NCBI RefSeq assembly: GCF_036227325.1
Contig: NZ_CP109467.1
Location: 8,060,001 to 8,124,000 of the forward strand
Length of the DNA: 64,000 bases
Source: Streptomyces sp. NBC_01465
Lineage (GTDB): Bacteria; Actinomycetota; Actinomycetes; Streptomycetales; Streptomycetaceae
Direction: 5' to 3'
In this document: in pieces, positions 50,316 to 60,060 of the stretch
How the letters are laid out: each line of letters opens with the position of its first letter
Numbering within the stretch: the first letter of the stretch is position 1
Program-made: the position numbers and the translations under genes
Notes under the pieces: model-generated
Told to the model about the DNA's origin: nothing
The model's input: only the letters and a program-made list of their open reading frames with translations
Databases searched by the model: none

Positions 50316-51190
50316 AGGGGTTCCCCTTCGGTGGCGTGGGCGAGCTCGGCGGCGTCGGTGAACATCCGCGTACGGTCCGGTTCGTGGCCGGTGAAGAGCC
50401 TGAAGGCGTCGGCAGCCTGGAGGACGACCATGCCGACACCGTCGAGGGTGGCGCAGCCGTGCGCGCGGGCGGTGCGCAGCAGTTCCGTCTCCAGTGGCCG
50501 GTACACGATGTCGGCGACCCACAGCGGGGGTCGGAGCAGTTCGGCCCGGAGGGGGAGGCCGGGGTGGGTGGCCATCCCGGTGGGTGTGGCATGGACCAGG
50601 CCGTCGGCGTGGGCCAGGAGGGCTGTCAGCTGGTGTGGTTCCGCGGTGGACACACGCCCTGTCCCGAAGTGCCGGGTGAGGGATGCTGCGAGCCCGGCCG
50701 CCTTCCCGGGCAGCGTGTCCAGGACGGTGAGGTGCCCGCAGCCCCGGGCGAGCAGGGCATGGGCGACGGCCGCGCCCGCTCCGCCTGCTCCGAGCTGAAC
50801 GACCCGCTGAATTCGGGCGTCGGGCAGGAATCGGTCGAATGAGGCCGCGAATCCGGTGACATCGGTGTTGTGGCCCACTGACCGCGCGCCCTCGAACACC
50901 ACCGTGTTGACTGCTCCCAGCTCTTCCGCCTGCGGGGCGAGCGCATCCAGGTGCTTCAGGACGAGCTGTTTGCAGGGGTGGGTGATGTTCAGGCCGTCGA
51001 AGCCCATGTCCCTTGCACAGCGGACCAGTTCACCGACTCTGCCGGGGGCGACACCCAGGGTTTCGATGTCGATCAGCCGGTAGAGATAGCGCAGGTTCTG
51101 GCGGTCCGCCTCCCGCTCGTGGAGCGCGGGGCTGAAGGACGTGCCGATACCTGAGCCGATCAGACCGACGAGATACGAGGGCTGGGGCAT
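50273..51190 (-). CDS. Shikimate/quinate dehydrogenase (AroE/QuiB-like)
   Basis: A 305-residue AroE-fold protein. Substrate site: SGIGTSFSPALHE and ITHPCKQ (catalytic Lys), with VGHNTDVTGF; nucleotide site: LGAGGAGAAVAHALL. ATG 51190 follows AGGGAGG. In a catabolic operon with QuiC and a LIV transporter it probably oxidises quinate or shikimate to the dehydro acid, not the biosynthetic reverse. Confidence 0.9.
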   Translation of the reverse strand: MPQPSYLVGLIGSGIGTSFSPALHEREADRQNLRYLYRLIDIETLGVAPGRVGELVRCARDMGFDGLNITHPCKQLVLKHLDALAPQAEELGAVNTVVFEGARSVGHNTDVTGFAASFDRFLPDARIQRVVQLGAGGAGAAVAHALLARGCGHLTVLDTLPGKAAGLAASLTRHFGTGRVSTAEPHQLTALLAHADGLVHATPTGMATHPGLPLRAELLRPPLWVADIVYRPLETELLRTARAHGCATLDGVGMVVLQAADAFRLFTGHEPDRTRMFTDAAELAHATEGEPLCVRPSPPSRSAEH

Positions 51191-51204
51191 GGCCGTACCT
51201 CCCT

Positions 51205-51951
51205 TCACAGGCCCAGGTAGATACGGCGGACGCGGGCGTCGTTGCTGAGTTCCTCCGAGGTGCCGGTCATGGCGACGGAGCCGTTCTCCATCACCAGGCA
51301 GTGGCTGGTCGCGCCGAACGTGAGGGTGGCGTTCTGTTCCACGAGGAGGAGGCTGAGGCCTTCCTCGCGCAGCCGTCGCAGCACTTCGAGGATCTCTCCG
51401 ACCAGCTTGGGCGACAGCCCCATGGAGGGCTCGTCCAGCAGCAGAATGCGGGGTCTGGCCATCAGGGCGCGGCCGATGGCGAGCATCTGCTGCTGGCCTC
51501 CGGAGAGCGCGCCGGCCAGACGTCCGCTCATCTCGCGCAGTACGGGGAAGAGCGCATACACCTCCTGTTCCAGCGTGGCGCGGGTCTCGGCGTTCCAGCG
51601 GCGGGCGTACGCACCGAGGAGAAGGTTCTTCTCCACGGACAGGCCGGGGAAGACATGGCGGCCTTCGGGTACGTAGCCGATGCCGTGGCGCACCATGTCG
51701 CGGGCCCGGACTCTGGTGAGGTCGTGCTCGCCCAGGGTGACGCGCCCGCCGCTGCGCTGCACCAGGCCCATCAGCGCTTTGAGCGTGGAGGTCTTCCCCG
51801 CGCCGTTCGCTCCGATGATGCCGACCGAGTCGCCGGGGGCCACGTCGAAGCTGATCGAGCGGACCGCGCAGATGCCTCCGTAGTGGACCGAGAGGCCGTC
51901 GACGGCGAGCGCAGCCGCGGAGACTGTTCGTACGGTGGGCGCCTGGTTCAC
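51205..51951 (-). CDS. livF: LIV-type ABC transporter ATP-binding protein (LivF)
   Basis: A 248-residue ATPase from GTG 51951. Walker A is GANGAGKT, the signature LSGGQQQ, and Walker B ILLLDEPSMGL. It overlaps by four bases (GTGA) the stop of the permease-ATPase fusion. Second ATPase of the importer; the GYVPEGRHVFPGLSVEKNL segment is diagnostic for LivF. Confidence 0.94.
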   Translation of the reverse strand: MNQAPTVRTVSAAALAVDGLSVHYGGICAVRSISFDVAPGDSVGIIGANGAGKTSTLKALMGLVQRSGGRVTLGEHDLTRVRARDMVRHGIGYVPEGRHVFPGLSVEKNLLLGAYARRWNAETRATLEQEVYALFPVLREMSGRLAGALSGGQQQMLAIGRALMARPRILLLDEPSMGLSPKLVGEILEVLRRLREEGLSLLLVEQNATLTFGATSHCLVMENGSVAMTGTSEELSNDARVRRIYLGL

Positions 51952-53783
51952 CGGGTTGCCTCCTTGGGCGCCGGGGCCGGGGCGGTGGGCTCCGGGAGCG
52001 GGACGTGGGACAGGGCGGAGTCGCCGAGATAGGCCTCGATCACCTCGGGAACGGTGACCACCTCGGCCGGGGCGCCCTCCGCGATGATCTTTCCGCTGGA
52101 GAGCACGGTGACGCGCTCGCACAGGGACATGACCAGGCCCATGTTGTGCTCGATGAGGATCACCGTGGTGCCGCTGTCGCGGATGGAGCGCACGATGCGG
52201 GCGAGTTGTTGCACCTCCTCGCCGTTCAGTCCGGCGGCCGGCTCGTCGAGGAGCAGGAGCCGGGGGTGTGAGGCCATGGCGCGGGCGATCTCGATGCGGC
52301 GCTGGATGCCGTACGGGAGCGAGCTCGGGGCGGCTTCCGCGAAGTCGGTGAGGCCGAAACGCTCCAGGGTCTCCCGGGCCTCGCGGTGCAGCCGGCGCTC
52401 GCGGCGTACGACGCCGGGCTGCCACAGGGCGTACTGCCAGATCGTATGGGTGCGGGTGCGGTCGAGAGCGACAAGGATGTTCTCGCGGACCGTCAACTGG
52501 CCGAACAGGCGCAGGTTCTGGAAGGTGCGCGCCATGCCGAGGCGGCTCAGTGTGTAGGTGCGGGTGGCCGTGGTGTCGGTACCGGTGAAGCGCACCCCGC
52601 CTGAGGTGGCCCGGTTGAAGCCGCTGATCACGTTGAACAGGGTGGTTTTCCCTGAGCCGTTGGGGCCCACGATGCCGCGGATCTCTCCGGAGGCGACGCT
52701 GAGCGAGACACCGTCCAGGGCGCGCAGGCCGCGGAAGTCCTTGGTCACGGAGCGGATGTCGAGCAGCGGATCGCCGCCGGTGGCGGCCGGCGCCCTGTCG
52801 TAGGGCTGGAAGGGGCGGAGTTCGGCGCGGTCGCCGACACGGCCGCGCCGGCGGCTCACGAACTCAGCGGTACGGGAGGGGATTCCGGCGAGTCCGGTGG
52901 GCGCGAAGACGACCATGAGGACGACCACGACGCCGTATCCGAGCTGTGCGTACGTGGAGAAGTCGGAGAGCCATTCACGGATCAGGGTCAGTCCGACTGC
53001 GCCCACGACGCAGCCCACCAGTGAACGCCGGCCGCCGATGACGACCATGGCGAGCAGGATGAACATGTTGGCGATGGAGAAGGTCTCGGGGGCGACGTAG
53101 CGGATGAGTCCCGCGTACAGCACTCCGGCGAGTCCCCCGTAGAGGCTGGAGAGCAGGAAGGCTGTCATGCGCAGCAGCGGGATCTCCGCGCCCATGGCGC
53201 CCGCTGCCAGGGGGTCGTCGCGCATGGCGCGCAGCCGCCTGCCCAGTGAGGTGCGGACGACGAAGAGGCCGAAGCCGAGACTGACCGCGAAGAGGACCAG
53301 CTCCAGGTAGTAGTAGAGGTATTCGCTGGAGAGGTCGATGCCGGGGAGGGTGGGCTGCGGAATGCCGGAGATGCCGTCGGCGCCGCCGGTGATCGTGGCG
53401 TTGGTGATCCAGTTGATGAAGCCGAGCGCCAGGCCGAGCGTGACGATGCCCAGGTAGTGGGACTGCATGCGCAGGGCGGGGATGCCGACGAGGAGTCCTA
53501 CGGCCGTGGTGACGAGCAGGGCGAGGGCGGCGGCGGCCCAGAATCCGTAGCCGTAGTGGGTGGTGAGGATGGCGACGGTGTACGCGCCCGCGCCGAAGAA
53601 GGCGACCTGGGCGAGGTTGATCTGCCCGGACACCCCCATGGCCAGGCCCATTCCCATCGCCAACAGGGCATAGATCACTGCGATGTTGACCACGTGGATG
53701 GTGTAGCTGCCCAGACCGTACGGCAGCAGCCAGCCGGCCACCGCGAGTGCGCCGAGTCCGGAGAGCCGGTAGCGCCTGCTCAT
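51948..53783 (-). CDS. LivM-LivG fusion (permease plus ATPase)
   Basis: A 611-residue fusion. Residues about 1-310 are a LivM-type permease (GMGLAMGVSGQINLAQVAFF, several membrane helices, VIGGRRSLVGCVVGAVGLTL). Residues about 345-600 are a LivG-type ATPase: GPNGSGKT Walker A, LLLLDEPAAGLNGEEV Walker B with IEHNMGLVMSLCERVTVLSS. The signature motif is degraded (SSLPYGIQRR for LSxGxQ), as in many LivG proteins. Such fusions are common in actinobacteria. Confidence 0.93.
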   Translation of the reverse strand: MSRRYRLSGLGALAVAGWLLPYGLGSYTIHVVNIAVIYALLAMGMGLAMGVSGQINLAQVAFFGAGAYTVAILTTHYGYGFWAAAALALLVTTAVGLLVGIPALRMQSHYLGIVTLGLALGFINWITNATITGGADGISGIPQPTLPGIDLSSEYLYYYLELVLFAVSLGFGLFVVRTSLGRRLRAMRDDPLAAGAMGAEIPLLRMTAFLLSSLYGGLAGVLYAGLIRYVAPETFSIANMFILLAMVVIGGRRSLVGCVVGAVGLTLIREWLSDFSTYAQLGYGVVVVLMVVFAPTGLAGIPSRTAEFVSRRRGRVGDRAELRPFQPYDRAPAATGGDPLLDIRSVTKDFRGLRALDGVSLSVASGEIRGIVGPNGSGKTTLFNVISGFNRATSGGVRFTGTDTTATRTYTLSRLGMARTFQNLRLFGQLTVRENILVALDRTRTHTIWQYALWQPGVVRRERRLHREARETLERFGLTDFAEAAPSSLPYGIQRRIEIARAMASHPRLLLLDEPAAGLNGEEVQQLARIVRSIRDSGTTVILIEHNMGLVMSLCERVTVLSSGKIIAEGAPAEVVTVPEVIEAYLGDSALSHVPLPEPTAPAPAPKEATR

Positions 53784-54649
53784 GCGCGGCTCACCGTCCT
53801 CTCGCCGAAGACGCCCGTCGGGCGGATCATGATGGCGACGGTGAAGACGAGGAACGTCACCAGCACCGAGTAGCCCTGGAAGTGCCCTGCGGCGTACGAG
53901 TCGAGGACGCCGATGGCGAGGCCCCCGACGACGGCGCCGGGGATGGATCCGAAGCCGCCGAGCATGGCCGCGGCGAATCCCTTGATGCCCAGGGCGCCGC
54001 CGAGCGAGGCGTCGACGTACAGCATCGGTCCGACCAGACCGCCGGCCAGCGCGGCAAGTCCCGCGCCGATGGCGAAGGCGAGCGCGTTGCTGCGGCCGAC
54101 GTTGATGCCCACCGCGGTGGCGGCCTCGTGGTCCATGGCGACGGCCTGCATGGCGGCCCCGCGCTTGGTGCGCGCCAGGAACCAGGCGAGCGTGATGACG
54201 GCGAGTGCGGCGACGCCCATGACGAGGAGGTCGTATGTGCGCACACGCACCCCGAAGAGATCGAGGGGGGCGGAGCGCAGCGGGGAGGGAACCGCCCTTC
54301 CGGTGGTGCCCCAGATGAGGATGGCGACGGCCTGGAGGACGATGCCGAAGCCGATGGTGCCGATCAGCATCAGGTCGAAGTCCTTGTTCTCCAGCGGGCG
54401 CAGGACCCGCTCGATGACCAGCCCGATGGCCGCGGTGACCGCGATCGCCACCAGCATGGCGACGGCGAAGGGGAGCTTCGAGGTGAGGTAGAAGGTGGAG
54501 GCGGCGTAGGCGCCGATCATGGCGATGTCGGCGTGGGCGAAGTTGACCAGGCCCATGGTGCGGTAGACGAGGGAGAATCCCATGGCGACCAGGGCGTAGA
54601 CGGCCCCGAGACTGAGGCCTCCGACGAGTGTCTGCAGTGTCTCTTGCAC
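53780..54649 (-). CDS. livH: LIV-type ABC permease (LivH)
   Basis: A 289-residue permease from GTG 54649 after GGGGAGAA. LVGGLSLGAVYALVAMGFSL and VYRTMGLVNFAHADIAMIGA are the LivH signature, followed by seven or eight hydrophobic segments. Its stop overlaps the start of the LivM-LivG gene (ATGA). Confidence 0.94.
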   Translation of the reverse strand: MQETLQTLVGGLSLGAVYALVAMGFSLVYRTMGLVNFAHADIAMIGAYAASTFYLTSKLPFAVAMLVAIAVTAAIGLVIERVLRPLENKDFDLMLIGTIGFGIVLQAVAILIWGTTGRAVPSPLRSAPLDLFGVRVRTYDLLVMGVAALAVITLAWFLARTKRGAAMQAVAMDHEAATAVGINVGRSNALAFAIGAGLAALAGGLVGPMLYVDASLGGALGIKGFAAAMLGGFGSIPGAVVGGLAIGVLDSYAAGHFQGYSVLVTFLVFTVAIMIRPTGVFGERTVSRA

Positions 54650-54666
54650 GGTGTTCTCCCCGGGGC

Positions 54667-55821
54667 CTAATTCTGCGGGACGAGCTTGCCGTCGCGGATC
54701 ACGCCGATGGTGGTCTTGGTGATTCCCACGCCGTCCTCGCCGTACTGGAAAGTGCCGAGCAGGCCCTGGTACGCGGTGGCGCGGATCGCGTCCGCGAGCT
54801 TCTGGCCGGTCGCTCCCTTGCTGGTCTTGAGGGCGGTGAGCAGGATGTTCGCCCCGTCGTAGGCCTTCGCGCCGTGCAGTTCGGCCTCTTTGCCGTACGC
54901 GGCCTTGTAGGCGGCGGCGAAGGCCTTCGAGGCGTCGCTGGTGTCGTTGCTCAGGTACGGCGAGCTGACGATCGTGCCCTCGACGGCGGCCTTGCCCGCG
55001 GTGTCGATGAAGACGGGGGTGCCCTGCGGTGCGGCGCCCGCGAACGGTGCGGTGATGCCGAGGTCCCGGGCCTGCTTGACGATCAGTCCGGCCTCCACCT
55101 CCTCCGAGCCGATGAAGATCACGTCGGGCTTCTTGGCGCGGATGGTGGTGAGTGCGGCGCTGAAGTCCTTCTGGTCGGTGGTGACGACCTGGTCGGTGGA
55201 GGGGGTGACACCGAGGTCCTTGGCGGCCTTGAGGAAGGCGTCGTGTTCGCCCTTCCCGAACGAGCCGTTGTTGGTGATCATGGCGATCTTCTTGTGGCCC
55301 TTGGCTGTCACCAGGTACTGGGCGAGCGTCGTGTCGTAGGTGGTGGAGGTCGGCCCGTTGAGGAAGAGGAACGGGCTCTTCAGCGCGACCAACGCGTTGG
55401 ACTGGCCCGAGGTGATGTTGGGGATCTTCTCCTGCTGGAGCACGGGCCCCATGGCGACGGTCACCGCGCTCTCGGCGGTGCCGAGCATGGCCACGTACTT
55501 CTCGCTGGCGAGCTTGCGGGCGATATTGGTGCCGGTGGTCGGATCGCCCTGGTCGTCGAAGAGCTTCAGCTCGATCTTGCGGCCGTCGATGCCGCCCTTC
55601 TTGTTCCATTCGGCGACGGCGAGCTTGGCGCCCTTGTATTCCCAGTCGCCGAGCGAACTGAGCTGTCCGCTCTGCGCGTTCACCACCGCGACCTTGATGG
55701 GGCCGGTGGTGGCCTTGTCGTTGTCTCCGGAGTCACCGGGGGCGCTGCACGCGGCCAGGGCCGTGGCTAGTGCGGAGGTCACGCAGAGAGTGAGGATGCT
55801 TGGTCGCGGAGTGCGGGGCAT
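54667..55821 (-). CDS. LIV-type ABC substrate-binding lipoprotein (LivK/LivJ)
   Basis: A 384-residue periplasmic-binding-type lipoprotein with LALAAC-like lipobox at Cys25, then IKVAVVNAQSGQLSSLGDWE, KKGGIDGRKIELKLFDDQGD and DPTTGTNIARKLASEKYVAM. It should bind the solute outside the membrane and deliver it to LivH/LivMG/LivF. In catabolic operons LIV importers often carry aromatic or alicyclic acids, not amino acids; here the dehydratase and dehydrogenase point to quinate or shikimate (inference). Confidence 0.93.
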   Translation of the reverse strand: MPRTPRPSILTLCVTSALATALAACSAPGDSGDNDKATTGPIKVAVVNAQSGQLSSLGDWEYKGAKLAVAEWNKKGGIDGRKIELKLFDDQGDPTTGTNIARKLASEKYVAMLGTAESAVTVAMGPVLQQEKIPNITSGQSNALVALKSPFLFLNGPTSTTYDTTLAQYLVTAKGHKKIAMITNNGSFGKGEHDAFLKAAKDLGVTPSTDQVVTTDQKDFSAALTTIRAKKPDVIFIGSEEVEAGLIVKQARDLGITAPFAGAAPQGTPVFIDTAGKAAVEGTIVSSPYLSNDTSDASKAFAAAYKAAYGKEAELHGAKAYDGANILLTALKTSKGATGQKLADAIRATAYQGLLGTFQYGEDGVGITKTTIGVIRDGKLVPQN

Positions 55822-55867
55822 GGGGTCACCTCGTAGGGAGAAGGAAGGTCGGATGCGTTCCGTGCCG

Positions 55868-57622
55868 TCAGTCGGTGAATGACCCGCGGTAGATGTCCTT
55901 GATGTTCCAGTGGCCGGGGGTCGGCACAGGCTCGTTGACCATGGGTACGTCGATCACCGCGGGCCTGCGCCGCGCGATCGCTTCGGCGAGTGCTTTGGGC
56001 AGATCGGCAGGGGTGGTGACGGTGTGTCCTTCGGCGCCGCAGGACTGGGCGAGGGCCGCGAAGTCGGGGCTGTAGGGCCTGCCTTCGGGGTCGGTGAACT
56101 CGCAGCCGTACGAGCGTCCGAAGGAGGAGGTCTGGAGGTCGGCGATGGTGCCGTGGGCGCGGTTGTTCATCACCACGAAGACCACGGGCAGGCCCTGTTC
56201 CACGGCCATGGGGAGCGCGGGCAGCTGGGCGCTCATCCCGCCGTCGCCGACCAGTGCGACCACGACGCGCTCGGGCTGCGCGATCTGCACGCCGATGGCC
56301 GCGGCGGGGCCGAAGCCCATGGTGGAGGCTCCGCCGGGGGTGATGAACCGTCCGGTCTCGGGGAGTTCGTAGCACTGGGCCACACCGTTCTTGTTCCAGC
56401 CGACGTCGGTCACCAGGATCGCGTCGTCGGGAATCGCGTCCCGCAGATCGGCGAGGATGCGCTGCGGGCGGAGCGGGAAGCTGTCGCTGAGCCCGGCCTC
56501 GCGGGCGGAGTCGAAAACGCTCCTGCGGGCGGTGGTGATGGTGTCGCGCAGTCCGGAACGCACCAGCGGCTCGGGCCGCACGGCCCTGACAGCAGCGCCG
56601 ATGGCCCGCACCGCGAGGCCCACATCGGCCACGGCACCGATGTCGGCGGGGTAGTTGCGGCCGATCTCGGCCGGGTCGATGTCGATCTGGATGAGCCGGC
56701 TCGGCGGGCTGTGCCGGTCGCCGAAGGTCCAGGTGTAGGCGGGATCCCACGAACTGGCGTCGGTCTCGGCGAAGCGGGTGGCCAGGGCGAGGACCACATC
56801 GGCGCCCTTGGTGTACGCGTGGGTGGTCTCCAGGCCCCAGAAGCCCGGCATGCCGAGAAGGAGGGGGTGGCTGTCGGGCAGGAGGCCCTTGCCCATCAGG
56901 GAGTGGGTGAGGGGAATGTCCAGATGTTCCGCGAGCTCCAACAACGCTTCCCTGGCGGCCGGTTCGCGCAGTCCTCCGCCGAAGTAGATCAGCGGGCGCT
57001 CGGCGGCGAGGAGCGCCTGGGCGACGCGCTCGGCGGTGACCTCGTCGAGGCCGGGTGTTGCCGAGCCGCCGGGCAGGGGGTTCTGGCCTTCGTACGGGTC
57101 GGTCTGCCGGTTGAAGAGGTCCATGGGGACATTGATCAGGACGGCTCCCGGGCGGCCGGAGGTCGCGGTCCAGAAGGCGCGCTCGCAGGTGCGGGCCAGG
57201 TCCTGGACCCGGTGCACGTTCCAGGCGCGCTTGGTGAACGGCCGGTAGACGGCGCTCTGGTCGGCGTCGGCGTGGAGGTTGACCTCCTGGTGCGGGTGGC
57301 GCCCGTAGTAATAGGAGGGGATGTCGCCGGAGATGACGACCAACGGGATCGAGTCGAGGGCGGCGGTGGCCACCCCGGTGACCGCGTTCATCATGCCGGG
57401 GCCGACGTGGGTGAGGAGGACGCCGGGTTTGCCGGAGACGCGGGCGTAGCCGTCGGCGGCATGTGCGGCGGCCTGCTCGTGACGGGCGATCACGAACGTG
57501 ATGGAGGAAGGGCCCAACGCATCGAGGAGGGCGATGTTGGTGTGTCCGCACGTACCGAAGACGTGGTCGACTCCGTACGACTCGAGCTGGCTGACCAGGG
57601 CTTCCGCGGCAGTCACGGTCAT
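55868..57622 (-). CDS. ThDP-dependent enzyme (2-oxo-acid decarboxylase/acetolactate synthase-like)
   Basis: A 584-residue three-domain ThDP protein. The catalytic Glu lies in RHEQAAAHAADGYAR and the ThDP-Mg motif is VGDGGMSAQLPALPMAVEQ to NN. N-terminal VFGTCGHTNIALLDALG differs from biosynthetic acetolactate synthase (VFGxPG). Probably a decarboxylase or carboligase acting on a 2-oxo acid. Its ATG overlaps the stop of the aldehyde dehydrogenase gene, so the two may act in sequence: 2-oxo acid to aldehyde to acid. Confidence 0.88.
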   Translation of the reverse strand: MTVTAAEALVSQLESYGVDHVFGTCGHTNIALLDALGPSSITFVIARHEQAAAHAADGYARVSGKPGVLLTHVGPGMMNAVTGVATAALDSIPLVVISGDIPSYYYGRHPHQEVNLHADADQSAVYRPFTKRAWNVHRVQDLARTCERAFWTATSGRPGAVLINVPMDLFNRQTDPYEGQNPLPGGSATPGLDEVTAERVAQALLAAERPLIYFGGGLREPAAREALLELAEHLDIPLTHSLMGKGLLPDSHPLLLGMPGFWGLETTHAYTKGADVVLALATRFAETDASSWDPAYTWTFGDRHSPPSRLIQIDIDPAEIGRNYPADIGAVADVGLAVRAIGAAVRAVRPEPLVRSGLRDTITTARRSVFDSAREAGLSDSFPLRPQRILADLRDAIPDDAILVTDVGWNKNGVAQCYELPETGRFITPGGASTMGFGPAAAIGVQIAQPERVVVALVGDGGMSAQLPALPMAVEQGLPVVFVVMNNRAHGTIADLQTSSFGRSYGCEFTDPEGRPYSPDFAALAQSCGAEGHTVTTPADLPKALAEAIARRRPAVIDVPMVNEPVPTPGHWNIKDIYRGSFTD

Positions 57623-59124
57623 CGGTCCGACTCCTCGTCGAGCGAGGCCGATGCGCCCCATACGGACATGCCGCGGAGCATCAGCGTCTTGACGACCGTG
57701 TAGTCCTCGATCATCGACCGGGGTGTCTCGCGGCCGAACCCGGAGTCCTTGACTCCGCCGAACGGAACATGGTCCAGGCGGTAGTTGGAGGTACCTCCGG
57801 CGATCAGCGCACCGGTCTCCAGGTCCCGCCAGGCGGTGATGATGCGCCCCATGTCCCGGGTGAAGAGCCCGGCCTGGAGGCCGTAGCGGCTGGTGTTGCA
57901 CTCGGCGATGACGGCGTCGAAGTCGTCGTAGGGGAGCACGGTGACCAGTGCGCCGAAGATCTCCTGCACCACGACCTGGGCGTCGCGGGTGGGGCCGGCC
58001 ACAATCGTGGGCGCGGCGGTGGCGCCTTCGCGGGTGCCGCCGCGCAGGACACGAGCGCCCGCGGCAGCCGCCTCGGCCGACCAGCGGACCACGCGTTCGG
58101 CCGCGTCGTCGTCGACCATCGAACCCACGTCGGTGGCGGCGTCGAGCGGATCGCCGACCTTCAGGGCGTCGACGCCCTGGGCGAAGGCGGTGAGGAAGTC
58201 CTCGTAGCGGGAGTGGTGGACGTAGACCCGTTGGACGGAGATGCAGCTCTGCCCGGAGTTGCTGTATCCGGTACGGGCGCACTCTTTCGCGGCCTGCGCG
58301 ATGTCGGCGTCCTCGCAGACGACGGTGGCGGCGTTCCCGCCGAGCTCCAGCACCAGTCGCTTGGCGCCGGCGGCGCGGGCCACCGCCTGGCCGGTGGCCC
58401 CGCTGCCGGTGAAGCTGATGACGGCTACCTCGTCGGCCGCGCACAGCAGCGCACCGACCTCGCCGCCTCCGTGCAGCAACTGCACCGCCTGCGGCGGCAG
58501 TCCGGCCTCCAGAAGCAGGGCGACGATCGCGGCACTGGAGGCCGGGGCCTGCGGTGGTGCCTTGACGAGGGTGGTGTTGCCGGCGGCGAAGGACGCGCCG
58601 AGTTTGTGCGCAAGGAGATTGGCCGGGGCGTTGAAGGGGGTGATGGCGAGGGCCACTCCGGCCGGTGCACGGTAGGTGAGCGCTGTGTTTCCGGCCCCGC
58701 GCGCCCAGCCGGCGACGGGCAGCATCTCACCACCGATCTGGCGGGCCTCGGCCGCACACACCGCGAAGGTGTCCGCCACCCGGTCGATCTCGCCGCGGCC
58801 GTCCTTGAGCGGCTTGCCCAGTTCCAGGGCGAGCAGCCTGGCCAGGCCCTCGCGGTTCTCGGAAGCCGCGCGGGAGGCGCGCTCGAGGATCTCCGCACGG
58901 GCGGCGGGAGTCAGACGGGCCACGGCCCGGGCAGCGGGACGGGCGTAGGCCAGAGCCCGGGCTACCTCCTCGCCGGTCGCGGTGGTCGTCCGGCTGACAA
59001 CACGGCGCAGATACGGCCCTGTTCGTATGAGGGGAGGACCCTCGCCACCCCACGCGCCGGCGATGAATGCGGGAGCTTCGGCGACCGTGGCCTCGGTGCC
59101 CGCTTTGAGGAGGGATTCCAGCAT
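57619..59124 (-). CDS. Aldehyde dehydrogenase
   Basis: A 501-residue NAD(P) aldehyde dehydrogenase. Features: ITPFNAPANLLAHKLG, SFTGSGATGQAVA, catalytic Glu in LVLELGGNAATVV, catalytic Cys in YSNSGQSCISVQRVYVH, and VPFGGVKDSGFGRE. It belongs to the succinate-semialdehyde/lactaldehyde-like group. It is the promoter-proximal gene of the eight-gene leftward operon, divergent from the IclR gene. CGGGAGATC precedes the ATG. Confidence 0.93.
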   Translation of the reverse strand: MLESLLKAGTEATVAEAPAFIAGAWGGEGPPLIRTGPYLRRVVSRTTTATGEEVARALAYARPAARAVARLTPAARAEILERASRAASENREGLARLLALELGKPLKDGRGEIDRVADTFAVCAAEARQIGGEMLPVAGWARGAGNTALTYRAPAGVALAITPFNAPANLLAHKLGASFAAGNTTLVKAPPQAPASSAAIVALLLEAGLPPQAVQLLHGGGEVGALLCAADEVAVISFTGSGATGQAVARAAGAKRLVLELGGNAATVVCEDADIAQAAKECARTGYSNSGQSCISVQRVYVHHSRYEDFLTAFAQGVDALKVGDPLDAATDVGSMVDDDAAERVVRWSAEAAAAGARVLRGGTREGATAAPTIVAGPTRDAQVVVQEIFGALVTVLPYDDFDAVIAECNTSRYGLQAGLFTRDMGRIITAWRDLETGALIAGGTSNYRLDHVPFGGVKDSGFGRETPRSMIEDYTVVKTLMLRGMSVWGASASLDEESDR

Positions 59125-59253
59125 GAGATCTCCCGAAGAACCGCTCAGTGGTACCGGTGGACTGCTCTGTGGGTCGGCGTGTAACGTACGGGCGCCGAAC
59201 TCGCCCTGGCAAGAGGGCAGTTCGAGGAAGTTTTCAAGCGAAGGGGGAAGCCG

Positions 59254-60036
59254 ATGGAACGGTCCGAGCAGGAGCGGTCCGCAGAGGCGACGGGGGTGCG
59301 CAGTGTGCGCAGGGCGCTGGACATCCTGGGGCTGCTGAGCGAGGACCGGCCGACCGTCACTCTGCGGGAGATCGTCGACGCAACCGGTCTCGCCAAGACG
59401 ACGGCCGTCCGGCTCGTGCAGACGCTCGAACAGTGCGGCCTGCTCTGGGACACCCCGGCCGGCTACACCGCGGGCCCCGGCCTGTGGCGCTGGGCGCATC
59501 TGGCCCACACCAGCTGGGAACTTCCGCGCGAGACACGCAAGTTGATGCGGGAACTCGCCGAGGAACAGCGGGAAACTGTCAACTTGTTCATGCTGCGCGG
59601 CGAGCACCGCGTCTGCGTGGCGCAGCAGGAGAGCCCTCAGGCGCTGCGCCATGTTGTGGGCGTGGGCGACGAACTGCCGCTGTGGGCCGGTGCCTCGTCG
59701 AAGATCCTTCTCGGTACGGCCCCGGACAGCCTGCTCCACCGGATCGCACAGGGCTCCCCGTACGGCGAACTGCACGCGCGGCAGCTGCGGGTGTGGGCGG
59801 ACACGGCCGCCGAACACGGCTTCGCGGTCAGCCGGGGCGAGCGCGACGAGGGCCTGACGGCCGTTGCCGTACCGGTCCTGGGCCGGAGCGGAGCCGTGGT
59901 GGCCGCGCTCTCGCTCAGCGGGCCGAGCCACCGCTTTCCCGAGGAGACCGTCCAGCGGTTCGCCGGAGCTCTGCAGGAGGTCGCCCGGCGGATGTCGGAC
60001 CAGGGCTTCGCCCACCCCCTCAGCCCCACGATGTGA
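59254..60036 (+). CDS. IclR-family transcriptional regulator
   Basis: A 260-residue IclR protein. Winged helix: VRSVRRALDILGLLSEDRPT, LREIVDATGLAKTTAVRLVQ, TLEQCGLLWDTPAGYTAGPG. Effector domain: VAVPVLGRSGAVVAALSLSG and the central GASSKILLGTAP-like segment. It probably controls the divergent operon (59124-48528) and the CoA transferase/lyase genes that follow on its own strand. AAGGGGGAAG precedes the ATG. Confidence 0.94.
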   Translation: MERSEQERSAEATGVRSVRRALDILGLLSEDRPTVTLREIVDATGLAKTTAVRLVQTLEQCGLLWDTPAGYTAGPGLWRWAHLAHTSWELPRETRKLMRELAEEQRETVNLFMLRGEHRVCVAQQESPQALRHVVGVGDELPLWAGASSKILLGTAPDSLLHRIAQGSPYGELHARQLRVWADTAAEHGFAVSRGERDEGLTAVAVPVLGRSGAVVAALSLSGPSHRFPEETVQRFAGALQEVARRMSDQGFAHPLSPTM

Positions 60037-60060
60037 TCCGACCGCAGAAGGAGCCGGTGC